A stretch of 13,344 bases of DNA from Chthonomonas sp035294165 (GCF_035294165.1 NZ_DATGLN010000061.1:1-13344), one strand, 5' to 3'. Positions 6,974-13,173 are shown, counted from the stretch's first letter. Program-made: numbers and translations. The notes: generated by a model not told the origin, from the letters alone.

Positions 6974-7875
6974 ATCGCACTCTGTTGCGAGGCCGAGGGC
7001 AACCCGAACACCGAGAGAACCTGGAACGGTGGCTGCTTACTTATGCCGATATGATCACCCTGCTGATGGCCTTCTTCCTCATGCTCTATTCGATGTCGGT
7101 GATGAGCCGGGGCAAATTTCAACAGATGGCGATCTCCGTTAGACAGGGTTTCGACGGCGACAAGGCGGCAAAAGGAGTTGGTGTCGGCACCGATTTGGCT
7201 GCAGAGAGAACCTATCAGCAGTACATGCAGTCCTTACAAAAGTTACGGCAATATGTGGAACAACACCATTTGGAGGGCGCCATCCATATGAGCAACGACC
7301 GCCGTGGCATCGTGATCAGCGTGCTTACCGATGGGTTGCTCTTCAAAAGCGGGCAGGCGACCTTGCAGCCTCAGAGCCTGCCGCTGCTACACCAGATCGC
7401 GGGGTTGTTGCGGGTGCTTCCGAACGACGTGGTGGTTGAAGGCCATACCGACGACCGACCCATTCACACCCTACAGTTCGCCTCGAACTGGGAGCTTTCC
7501 GCCGCACGTGCCGGGGCGGTGGTGCGCGATCTCATCTTGCGGGAGGGTTTGCCCATACGACGGTTCTCGGCCGCCGGCTATGCCGATACGCGCCCTCTCT
7601 ATCCTAACGACACCCCACAGCATCGAGCGCGCAATCGCCGAGTGGAGATCGTGCTGCTGCGCACACAACAAGAGGCTGAAGCCGAAATGCAGCGTCAACA
7701 AGAGATCGCCCGCATTACCGACAGAGGTGGTGTGGACCCTGTAGAATCATCGGGAGAGAAGTCCTCTGTGCTGGCGAATCCGCAACAACACGAGGCAGCT
7801 TCGGGAGCGATCTCCTTAGGAAGCCGCTCTCGTTCGGTTGCTCCTTCGGATGAGGGGAGTGTGGCCGAGCCATAA
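6970..7875 (+). CDS. motB: Flagellar motor stator protein MotB
   Basis: MotB is the ion-conducting, peptidoglycan-anchored stator partner of MotA. The single membrane segment (about 22-44) has the family motif LTYADMITLLMAFFLMLYSM, in which Asp27 is the expected proton- or ion-binding residue. The OmpA-like peptidoglycan-binding domain spans about 112-231, with EGHTDDRP (157-164), FASNWELSAARA (170-181) and RNRRVEIVLLR. The 301 residues include an extra polar tail of about 70 residues (232-301, rich in Gln, Glu and Ser) beyond the domain, probably disordered. The start overlaps the motA stop (ATGA, 6970-6973), so the two subunits are translationally coupled. Whether the stator uses protons or sodium cannot be told from this sequence by eye. 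Confidence 0.96.
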   Translation: MNRTLLRGRGQPEHRENLERWLLTYADMITLLMAFFLMLYSMSVMSRGKFQQMAISVRQGFDGDKAAKGVGVGTDLAAERTYQQYMQSLQKLRQYVEQHHLEGAIHMSNDRRGIVISVLTDGLLFKSGQATLQPQSLPLLHQIAGLLRVLPNDVVVEGHTDDRPIHTLQFASNWELSAARAGAVVRDLILREGLPIRRFSAAGYADTRPLYPNDTPQHRARNRRVEIVLLRTQQEAEAEMQRQQEIARITDRGGVDPVESSGEKSSVLANPQQHEAASGAISLGSRSRSVAPSDEGSVAEP

Positions 7876-7912
7876 TTCAAGCAAAAAATCGTTTTTGAGG
7901 AGTTAAACATCT

Positions 7913-8401
7913 ATGGTAGCAAAGCCAGAAATGCGTCAACAACCTGCTGAGGAGGTGCAGGAGGCGCCAAAGAAAAGATCAAAACGCCCCCTTTTGCTGC
8001 TCTTTGGATTAGTGGTCGTATTGGTCGTTGGCCTACTTGCCTTTCACATGCTGAGTGGCAAGAAAGGGGCGGCGAAAGGGGAGGTCAAGAAAGAGTTGAA
8101 GGTTTCCTATTACCTACCGCTCGATGACTTTTTAGTGAACCTTAGTGGAAGCGATGACCACTATCTGAAAGCGGGCATCACGCTGGGTATGACCCAAAAC
8201 ATGTCGCAGGACGAGGCCAAAGACAAAACCGCCCCCATTCGGGATGCCATCATCACGGTTCTCGGCCACAAAACGCTGGCCGATGTTTCAAAGGAGGGGG
8301 CGAAGGAGGCTCTTAAGAAGGAGATTCAAGAAAGGGTCAACGAGGCGTTAGGTGGGCAGGACGTGGCGGCCGTCTATTTCACCTCGTTTGCCACACAGTA
8401 G
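7913..8401 (+). CDS. fliL: Flagellar basal body-associated protein FliL
   Basis: FliL is a single-pass inner membrane protein that surrounds and supports the MotAB stator. The 162 residues show a short basic cytoplasmic N-terminus (about 1-25), one membrane segment (26-47, PLLLLFGLVVVLVVGLLAF) and a periplasmic FliL domain (about 65-162). That domain has YYLPLDDFLVNLSGSDDHYL, KAGITLGM, IRDAIITVLG and the terminal strand VAAVYFTSFATQ. The ribosome site GAGGAG precedes the ATG at normal distance, 37 bases after motB. It is the last gene of the cluster: a strong terminator follows within 15 bases, although in many relatives fliM comes next. Confidence 0.95.
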   Translation: MVAKPEMRQQPAEEVQEAPKKRSKRPLLLLFGLVVVLVVGLLAFHMLSGKKGAAKGEVKKELKVSYYLPLDDFLVNLSGSDDHYLKAGITLGMTQNMSQDEAKDKTAPIRDAIITVLGHKTLADVSKEGAKEALKKEIQERVNEALGGQDVAAVYFTSFATQ

Positions 8402-8415
8402 ATGCCGTCCGAACC

Positions 8416-8454
8416 GTTCGCCTGCCTTTTAGCTGACCCGGCAGGCGAACTTTT
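8416..8454 (+). terminator. Intrinsic terminator of the flagellar operon
   Basis: A perfect 11-base-pair stem, GTTCGCCTGCC (8416-8426) with GGCAGGCGAAC (8440-8450), encloses a 13-base loop and is followed by TTTT (8451-8454). It starts 15 bases after the fliL stop. The T-run overlaps the TAA stop of the convergent GreA-like gene (8453-8455). On the minus strand the stem has no T-run after it, so it works mainly rightwards. Confidence 0.85.
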
Positions 8455-9370
8455 ACGAGTAACTGATCTCTTCAATCATGTAGACCACAGTGCGCCCGTT
8501 AGGCAGGCGCACCTCTACCTGTTCTCCTTGCTTGCGCTTGAGCAGCGCTTGGCCTATAGGAGAGTTATGGGATATACGTCCCTGCAGCGGGTCGGCCGAA
8601 TTTGCATCTACAATAACATACTCAAACCGTTGGCCTTTATCACTCGCGTTTATCAGTGTCACCTTAGCGCCAACGTCTATCCATCCTTTTTGTTCGACTT
8701 CGATGACTTTTGCCCGCTCCAAAATCGCCTCAATCTCGGCGATCCTGCCGTTAAGAATGGCCTGTTCTCTTCGTGCCGCTTGATACTCGAAATTCTCCGA
8801 GAGATCGCCGTAGGCGCGTGCTTTACGTATGGTCTCGGCGATGCGCGCTCTTTCCACGGTGCGTAGGCGATGAAGCTCTTCCTCAAGCTGTTTTTTGCTC
8901 TCTACGGTAAGGATGACCTCGTCTTTGACCTGGGTTTTTAGCAGAGCCTCCATTCCCGCGATTTGGGCGTTGAGGGAAACAAGCTGTTGCCATGCCTGCT
9001 GATGTTCGGGGTTTTCCAAGGGGTCTCCACGCTCAAGCGCCTGTCGTATAGTCTCTTCCACCTTAGGAAGTTCCACGGTGCGTAGACGCAGAAGTTCCTC
9101 CTCAAGCTTCTTTTTGCCTTCTGGAGTTAGGACAACTTCGTCTTCGACCTGCTTGCTCTTTAGCAGGGCCTCAATGCCTGCAATCTTGGCGTCAATGAGG
9201 GCGAGTTGATGTCGTTCCTTCTGATATTCGGAGTTTTTCGATGAAGCTCTGGAAGAGCGTGCTTTTTGCGTGGCCTTTTCAACGCGTGGGCGCACTATGC
9301 GTAGGCGATGAAGCTCTTCCTCAAGCTTTTTTTTGCTCTCTGCGGTTAGAATGACCTCGTCTTTAGGCAT
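8453..9370 (-). CDS. greA: GreA-family transcript-cleavage factor with three tandem N-terminal domains
   Basis: GreA enters the RNA polymerase secondary channel with its N-terminal coiled coil and stimulates cleavage of backtracked RNA. Normal GreA has about 158 residues: one coiled-coil domain and one FKBP-like C-terminal domain. Here 305 residues hold three coiled-coil domains in a row (1-74, 75-147, 148-222) and one C-terminal domain (223-305, with SHNSPIGQALL and VVYMIEEISY). Domain 3 keeps the intact catalytic tip ARAYGDLSENFEYQAA (Asp189, Glu192). Domain 2 reads RGDPLENPEH and keeps both acids (Asp116, Glu119) but gains a proline. Domain 1 reads SRASSKNSEY and has lost both (Ala42, Lys45). 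A TTGACA/TATTTT promoter lies upstream. The ribosome site is weak (AGAGGTG, 12 bases from the ATG). The gene converges on fliL. The symbol is a family label only; a normal greA may exist elsewhere. Confidence 0.9.
   Translation of the reverse strand: MPKDEVILTAESKKKLEEELHRLRIVRPRVEKATQKARSSRASSKNSEYQKERHQLALIDAKIAGIEALLKSKQVEDEVVLTPEGKKKLEEELLRLRTVELPKVEETIRQALERGDPLENPEHQQAWQQLVSLNAQIAGMEALLKTQVKDEVILTVESKKQLEEELHRLRTVERARIAETIRKARAYGDLSENFEYQAARREQAILNGRIAEIEAILERAKVIEVEQKGWIDVGAKVTLINASDKGQRFEYVIVDANSADPLQGRISHNSPIGQALLKRKQGEQVEVRLPNGRTVVYMIEEISYS
8860..9364 (-). repeat. Tandem 67-base DNA repeats marking the three GreA N-terminal domain copies
   Basis: The same 67-base block occurs at 8860-8926 (domain 3), 9079-9145 (domain 2) and 9298-9364 (domain 1), spaced exactly 219 bases apart. 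By hand alignment, domains 1 and 3 differ at only four of 67 positions, whereas domain 2 is clearly more diverged from both. The block encodes DEVILT-x-ESKK-x-LEEEL-HRLR. High identity of the outer copies beside strong divergence at the catalytic tips suggests recent duplication or gene conversion of this segment. Confidence 0.85.
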
Positions 9371-9422
9371 GGACTTACTCTACACCTCTAGCGCTTACGG
9401 GAGTCGTTCGTTTTTGGCGCAC

Positions 9423-9452
9423 AAAAAGAGCGAAACGCCTCGGCGTATTCGC
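9423..9452 (-). terminator. Terminator-like hairpin at the start of the GreA-like leader
   Basis: Read on the minus strand, GCGAATACGC pairs with GCGTTTCGC with one bulged base around the loop CGAG (9452 to 9430). TC and then TTTTT (9427-9423) follow. This has the form of an intrinsic terminator. It lies just downstream of the GreA-like promoter, only about four bases after the predicted transcript start. It may end transcription of the upstream DUF2089 operon, act as an attenuator, or cap the 5' end of the GreA-like messenger. Confidence 0.55.
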
Positions 9453-9462
9453 TGCTCAGTTT

Positions 9463-9491
9463 AAAATACCCTAGTTACGGCGCTGTGTCAA
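9463..9491 (-). promoter_or_regulatory. Sigma70 promoter for the GreA-like gene
   Basis: On the minus strand TTGACA (9491 to 9486) is followed by 17 bases and TATTTT (9468 to 9463): a perfect -35 and a 4-of-6 -10 box. The predicted start is near 9456, giving a leader of about 86 bases before the ATG at 9370. The terminator-like hairpin occupies the beginning of that leader. Confidence 0.75.
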
Positions 9492-9559
9492 CTTTATCCC
9501 CCCTGTTACTCTCTTTTCAGGGAAGGTTCTGTTTGCCCGATGCCGCAGGGCCGAGTTGT

Positions 9560-10132
9560 CTAATGGGTTTGGCCCGATGGCACGTTGCGTTTTTCTTGAT
9601 GGAGCGCATCGAGTTGCTCAAAGATGCGCTCCGCCTCTTCCGCTTTCAGTCGCCCCGATTCCACCATCTGTAGGAGGCGCCGTCGCTCTTCTCTTCTCTG
9701 AATCTCTTCTGGGGAAGGCGTTTTCGGCGACGAGTCCGTGTGGGGCGAACCGCTAATACGGGAGCGCAGGTTGGACTTCATATCGTTTAAGCTGCGGCTT
9801 GCCACCACCTTAAAGCCGCCCCAAGCGTCTTTTGCGGCGCTTTTTGCCGATTCTTTCATATAGGCGCCTATCACCTTCATGACGGCAGGCACCAAGGCAG
9901 GTGGCACCTCGATGGTTTCGTGCGTTCCATCCGGGCGGGGTATTTCCACCTTCTGAAAGTTTTGGCGATCGTTGGTTTTCGGCTTTTCTTTAGGAGGTTC
10001 GGGCGTGCTCGATGTCGTGGGTTGGGCCTGCTGCACCCGCTGAAGCGCCTCGATCATGCGGGCGCCCTCTTCGGGCGTGAGCACGCCCTCGGCAATAAGC
10101 CGTAGAATGCGCTCTTTCTCCGTCTCTGGCAT
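9560..10132 (-). CDS. Small protein with SHOCT-like modules at both ends
   Basis: I do not recognise a named family for the whole protein (190 residues). Residues 5-31 (EKERILRLIAEGVLTPEEGA, then RMIEAL) and 146-178 (EERRRLLQMVESGRLKAEEA, then ERIFEQLDAL) are two copies of the short two-helix SHOCT-like module, also found at the C-end of DUF2089 proteins and the N-end of DUF4097 proteins. Between them are a Pro/Lys/Thr linker (about 32-60), a stretch VEIPRPDGTHETIEVPPALV (62-81), and an amphipathic region to about 130. No signal peptide or membrane segment is visible, so it is probably cytoplasmic. It starts 15 bases after the DUF4097 stop with a strong ribosome site (GGGAGGAG) that overlaps that stop, so it is the last gene of the three-gene operon. 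A partner or scaffold role for the other two proteins is inference. Confidence 0.8.
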   Translation of the reverse strand: MPETEKERILRLIAEGVLTPEEGARMIEALQRVQQAQPTTSSTPEPPKEKPKTNDRQNFQKVEIPRPDGTHETIEVPPALVPAVMKVIGAYMKESAKSAAKDAWGGFKVVASRSLNDMKSNLRSRISGSPHTDSSPKTPSPEEIQRREERRRLLQMVESGRLKAEEAERIFEQLDALHQEKRNVPSGQTH

Positions 10133-10147
10133 CGCTAAAACTCCTCC

Positions 10148-11584
10148 CTATGCTGGGCTTCCGTGCTGTATTCGGGTGATGTGCACGTCGCCCGATGTGG
10201 TTTGGACATTGAGGGTTCCCGTGCCCTCTCCGAGTTTTCCTGTCCAGAGGGTTTCGGTTGCGGTTACCTCATGGGCATCGTGCTCGCAGCGGAGGGTACC
10301 GGAGATAGTTCCTAACGTGACGCGCAGATGGCTCTCGGTCGGTAGGCAGATATCTACATCGCCAGAAACGGTGCTTGCTTGAAGCGCTCCGGAGAAAGGC
10401 GTTTCAAAATCTACCGAGATGTCGCCGCTTACCGATTGCGCCTGGAATCTCTCTGAGCGACCTATGTGGGCAAAGATGTTCCCGGAGACGATCTTGAGGG
10501 CTATCTGTCCATGAACGTTGTTGAGGTACACCTGGCCGCTAATCGACTCGCAGACGATGTCCATCGGGCTTCGTTGTCCTACCTCTTCCACACGCACGTC
10601 GCCGGAGACCGACTTGCATTCAAGTCGTTCGCCTTCAATGGCTTTGGCACGTATATCGCCGCTTGCCGTGTTGGCCACAAGGCCGCCTTCTACGTTGGAG
10701 GCCTCGATATTGCCGCTCTTTGTGGCCACCGAGGCCGTACCACGAATCTGTTTAAGGTGAATGGAGTCGGAGCTGGTTTGGGCGCGCACGTTGCCGCCGA
10801 TGTCTTCGAGTGTTACTTGGCCAGAGTCTGTAATAACCTCTACGGCACCATCCACGTGGGCTATCTCCACATCGCCGAATCGCGTTTTTACGTGGGTAGT
10901 CCCAAGCGCGCGTGGAACGGTGATCTCAAGGTCTACCGTGCCCTGCTCGAAGTCCTCTGGTGCATTTATGCGCACTTCGAGGCGCGAGTCGGTGCCACTG
11001 ATGGCGACCTCGATGGATTCGAGAAGGTTTTTAAGCTCGACTTCGTTGGGTCCCCAAACGGTGCGTTCTACCACCACCTTCGCGGGCGCATCGGCAACGC
11101 CGGTGATCTTCACATCGCCGAGTGGGTTTTCTACTGAGACACTCGCACCTGGCGCGAGATAGAACTCCTGTTGGTGGGTTTCTTTACGTTCCGGCAAGTT
11201 GCTCTCGTTCTCCGGCCGCAGTTCTCCTGGTTTCGTCCAAGTGCGCATACGTGCAACGAAAGTGGAGGAGAAGCGCCCACCACTTTTCGTGGCCAAGCGC
11301 AACTGTTCCTGAACGCGCTCGACGATCTTGTCAACATCCACTTTGCTTATCGCTTTGGAGATGCGTTCACCGAGGTCACTGAGGCCGGCGAAGGGAGATT
11401 GGGCGGAGGCTGTTCGCTTCTCTTCGGCTTTCTGTTCGCTTTTGGTTTGGGATTCTTTAGAGGTCTCTGAGGAGGTTGTGGTTTTGCTGCTGCCGCGCAA
11501 AGCAGCGATAAGCATTTCGGCCTCTTGGGCGGTAATTTTGCCCTCCTGCAGAAGCTCTAGAACTCGCATGACATTCTCATCCAT
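10148..11584 (-). CDS. DUF4097-family beta-helix protein with N-terminal SHOCT-like module
   Basis: A 478-residue protein. Residues 1-30 are a SHOCT-like module (NVMRVLELLQEGKITAQEAE). Residues 31-65 form a Ser/Thr/Lys/Glu linker, and about 66-100 contain an amphipathic helix (ERISKAISKVDVDKIVERVQ). From about 140 to the end is a DUF4097 (YvlB-type) beta-solenoid. Its rungs are marked by a repeated Ser-Gly-Asp/Asn-hydrophobic turn about every 18-21 residues: 289 KSGNI, 307 ASGDI, 326 VSGDV, 348 ISGQV, 366 VSGNI, 385 VSGDI, 406 VSGDV, 427 ISGTL, 463 TSGDV. No signal peptide or membrane helix is seen, so it seems cytoplasmic. The ribosome site AAAGGAG precedes the ATG; the gene follows DUF2089 by 32 bases. 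In Bacillus, YvlB-type genes belong to envelope-stress regulons; a similar role here is inference. Confidence 0.85.
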   Translation of the reverse strand: MDENVMRVLELLQEGKITAQEAEMLIAALRGSSKTTTSSETSKESQTKSEQKAEEKRTASAQSPFAGLSDLGERISKAISKVDVDKIVERVQEQLRLATKSGGRFSSTFVARMRTWTKPGELRPENESNLPERKETHQQEFYLAPGASVSVENPLGDVKITGVADAPAKVVVERTVWGPNEVELKNLLESIEVAISGTDSRLEVRINAPEDFEQGTVDLEITVPRALGTTHVKTRFGDVEIAHVDGAVEVITDSGQVTLEDIGGNVRAQTSSDSIHLKQIRGTASVATKSGNIEASNVEGGLVANTASGDIRAKAIEGERLECKSVSGDVRVEEVGQRSPMDIVCESISGQVYLNNVHGQIALKIVSGNIFAHIGRSERFQAQSVSGDISVDFETPFSGALQASTVSGDVDICLPTESHLRVTLGTISGTLRCEHDAHEVTATETLWTGKLGEGTGTLNVQTTSGDVHITRIQHGSPA

Positions 11585-11616
11585 CTCAAGGCTCCTTTCT
11601 AAGGGAATTTGTGTCC

Positions 11617-12012
11617 CTAAATGAGTTGACGCAACGCTTCTGCCGCCTCTTCGGCGTCTATCTCACCGTTTTCTAAGGCTTCGAGAATCTCGAGGCGCTG
11701 TGCACGAACGCTTGCGGCGGAGGGCAGGCTTTCCGCAGCGGAATCTCCTCCTTGAAGCCCTAAGGCGGCAAGGGCATTCTGCAGGCGATTGCGCACGGTG
11801 GGATAGGAGATGCCCAGCTCTCGCTCTACGCGGCTTAGGTTGCCCTCGCAGCGCAGGAAGGTTTCGATGAACCGCAGATGCTCTTCGGCGAGCCGACAGA
11901 ACCGGCAGCCGTCGAAGGCCCCCCGCACGCTCGTTTGGCACCGAGTACAGTGCAGTTCGGCCACGTGCAAGCTGCCGCCACAAACGGGGCAACGGGTAAG
12001 TAGACCCGCCAT
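11617..12012 (-). CDS. DUF2089-family zinc-ribbon/HTH protein
   Basis: This is a probable DNA-binding regulator of 131 residues. An N-terminal zinc ribbon has Cys8-x2-Cys11 and Cys22-x2-Cys25, followed by a second pair Cys36-x2-Cys39. The middle part (about 42-85) is a helix-turn-helix: LRFIETFLRCEGNLSRVERE then LGISYPTVRNRLQNAL, which resembles the DUF2089 HTH. The C-end (about 105-131) is the SHOCT-like module RLEILEALENGEIDAEEAAE. The ATG at 12012 is preceded by a strong ribosome site (AAGGAGG, five bases away) and a good sigma70 promoter. It is the first gene of an operon with DUF4097 and the SHOCT-like small protein, so autoregulation of this operon is plausible. Its DNA target is unknown. 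Confidence 0.9.
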   Translation of the reverse strand: MAGLLTRCPVCGGSLHVAELHCTRCQTSVRGAFDGCRFCRLAEEHLRFIETFLRCEGNLSRVERELGISYPTVRNRLQNALAALGLQGGDSAAESLPSAASVRAQRLEILEALENGEIDAEEAAEALRQLI

Positions 12013-12043
12013 TCATCCCTCCTTACCAGAGGATTACGGCTCT

Positions 12044-12072
12044 ATTCTACACCAGGTTTCAAAAAAAGTCAA
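12044..12072 (-). promoter_or_regulatory. Sigma70 promoter of the DUF2089-DUF4097 operon
   Basis: On the minus strand TTGACT (12072 to 12067), a 17-base spacer beginning with a T-run, and TAGAAT (12049 to 12044): five of six matches in each hexamer. The predicted start is near 12037, about 25 bases before the DUF2089 ATG. It is the only good promoter I see for the three-gene operon, since the internal gaps are 32 and 15 bases. Confidence 0.78.
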
Positions 12073-12294
12073 ATCTACGGGCATTCGAGATCAGAATTTC
12101 TTAGTTAAGGCTTGAAAGTTCTAAAGCGGGGTCTCTCTACTAAGCATGCTCCTCGTCGTGCATTGTTGTTGATGGGCGAATTTTAGGGCAAGTTTTCCGC
12201 TTTTTAAGTTTGCTAGGCATTTATTCAAATAGAAGTCGCTACACGGTTCTGCTATCGAGTGTCGGCTTCAAAACCTCCATCTACACTCAGCAAG
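12073..12294. other. Intergenic region between the DUF2089 operon and the lipoprotein gene
   Basis: This divergent gap holds no gene I can support. A promoter for the rightward lipoprotein gene should be here, but I find no pair of good hexamers. The stretch from about 12180 to 12240 is AT-rich, with several T-runs, and is the most likely place. No convincing terminator, tRNA or repeat is visible. Confidence 0.4.
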
Positions 12295-12312
12295 AAAGGA
12301 GATGGAACAAGG

Positions 12313-13047
12313 ATGCGTATGCTAAATGTGCTATTGATGCTGATCGGCACCGCGTTTTTGATCGGATGCGGGGGAGGGGGAGGTGGCCCTGTCTACTCCG
12401 GTGGAGGAACCTCTCCGGCCACCCATCTCCGTTCCCCGTTACCAGGGGATACCTATAACTACACGCTTTCCGGCAAGCTGCAGGGCATCGGAACCAATGT
12501 AAGCTATAGCTTCACCGGCACTCTCATGCTGGGGTTTAGTCAAGCCGACTACAACGGTGCCAGTGTGCTGCTGCGCAACATTGCCTATACCCTTAACCTG
12601 AGCAATGGACAGACACTCGCTTTCAACGGACAGGAGATCGACAGCAGCGATTCTAGCGGGGATGTCATCGCGTTGGCCAGAGTTCAAAACGGCACTGTGG
12701 ACCCCCTCAATCCTTCCATCATCGCCGCTCCGGCCGTATGGAGCAATGCGCTCTCGATCGATCAACAGACCACCACAAGTTCCGGCATATCCGAAGTGGA
12801 TAGCTTTACCGTTGTGGGCACAGAGAACGTATCTACTGCGCTAGGCACGTTCGCCTGTTGGAAGATCAACTACATATCCAACGCCAGTTCGTCGAGCGAC
12901 GTCAACGAGACAATATGGTACGCGCCTGAGATGGGAGACGCTCCTATTAAGCTATCGGGCACAATTACCGCTGTTGCAAACGACGGAAATACCTACACGA
13001 TAACGCTTAATGCGATCCTCACCTCTACGAATGTGCCCATCTCCTAA
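12313..13047 (+). CDS. Secreted lipoprotein with poly-glycine linker, function unknown
   Basis: The start is ATG 12313, chosen because AAAGGAG (12295-12301) lies eleven bases upstream; the longer in-frame start at 12259 has no ribosome site and would spoil the signal peptide. The 244-residue protein begins with a lipoprotein signal (MRMLNVLLMLIGTAFLIGC). The lipobox is LIGC with Cys19, followed by six Gly and a Gly/Ser/Pro linker to about residue 37. The mature part is rich in Ser, Thr, Asn and beta strands (YNYTLSGKLQ, YSFTGTLML, FTVVGTENVSTALGTFACWK). The late pair 'GTFACWKI' and 'ETIWYAPEMGDAPIKLSG' resembles a motif (Gly-Thr-Phe ... Trp-Tyr-Ala-Pro-x-x-Gly) seen in many secreted proteins of unknown function. 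No enzymatic motif is visible. No clear terminator follows. Confidence 0.83.
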   Translation: MRMLNVLLMLIGTAFLIGCGGGGGGPVYSGGGTSPATHLRSPLPGDTYNYTLSGKLQGIGTNVSYSFTGTLMLGFSQADYNGASVLLRNIAYTLNLSNGQTLAFNGQEIDSSDSSGDVIALARVQNGTVDPLNPSIIAAPAVWSNALSIDQQTTTSSGISEVDSFTVVGTENVSTALGTFACWKINYISNASSSSDVNETIWYAPEMGDAPIKLSGTITAVANDGNTYTITLNAILTSTNVPIS

Positions 13048-13092
13048 CCTAAAGAGAAAACAAGGGAACTCGGCCGTGTTTGGAGGAACTTA

Positions 13093-13152
13093 AGAGGCCT
13101 ATTTCTCGCATAAGATAGGGTATAATGTTTCTGATGCCTCTATGTGAGAAAT
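13093..13152 (+). repeat. Two interleaved inverted repeats around a -10 box
   Basis: ATTTCTCGCATA (13101-13112) and TATGTGAGAAAT (13141-13152) form an inverted repeat matching at 11 of 12 positions. AGAGGC (13093-13098) and GCCTCT (13136-13141) form a second, perfect one. The arms are in the order 1-2-1'-2', so the two cannot form simple hairpins together; the topology is that of a pseudoknot, alternative structures or paired operator sites. The consensus -10 box TATAAT lies between the arms. Confidence 0.7.
13121..13126 (+). promoter_or_regulatory. Consensus -10 box for the last gene
   Basis: TATAAT preceded by a run of three G. No recognisable -35 hexamer occurs 16 to 18 bases upstream, where the sequence reads around CCTATT. 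The predicted start is near 13133, giving a leader of about 40 bases to the ATG at 13174. A missing -35 box plus flanking inverted repeats would fit a promoter that needs an activator or is controlled by a repressor. Confidence 0.6.
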
Positions 13153-13173
13153 CTGAAGGGAGGAGCCTTTTGT

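Noticed and set aside
8416..8454. Bidirectional terminator serving also the GreA-like gene
   Set aside because: On the minus strand the stem is followed by GGTTCGG without a T-run, so only rightward termination is supported.
8402..8866. Plus-strand open frame of 154 codons directly after fliL
   Set aside because: It lies opposite the GreA-like gene, starts at the fliL stop with no ribosome site of its own, runs through the terminator, and encodes nothing recognisable.
10466..11137. Plus-strand open frame of 223 codons
   Set aside because: It is antisense to the DUF4097 gene, whose regular Ser-Gly-Asp rungs prove the minus-strand frame. The long open antisense frame is a by-product of that repetitive codon use.
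11663..12016. Minus-strand frame of 117 codons starting four bases before the DUF2089 start
   Set aside because: It is out of frame with the DUF2089 protein, whose zinc-ribbon and HTH motifs are clear; its product is an Arg/Ser-rich shadow.
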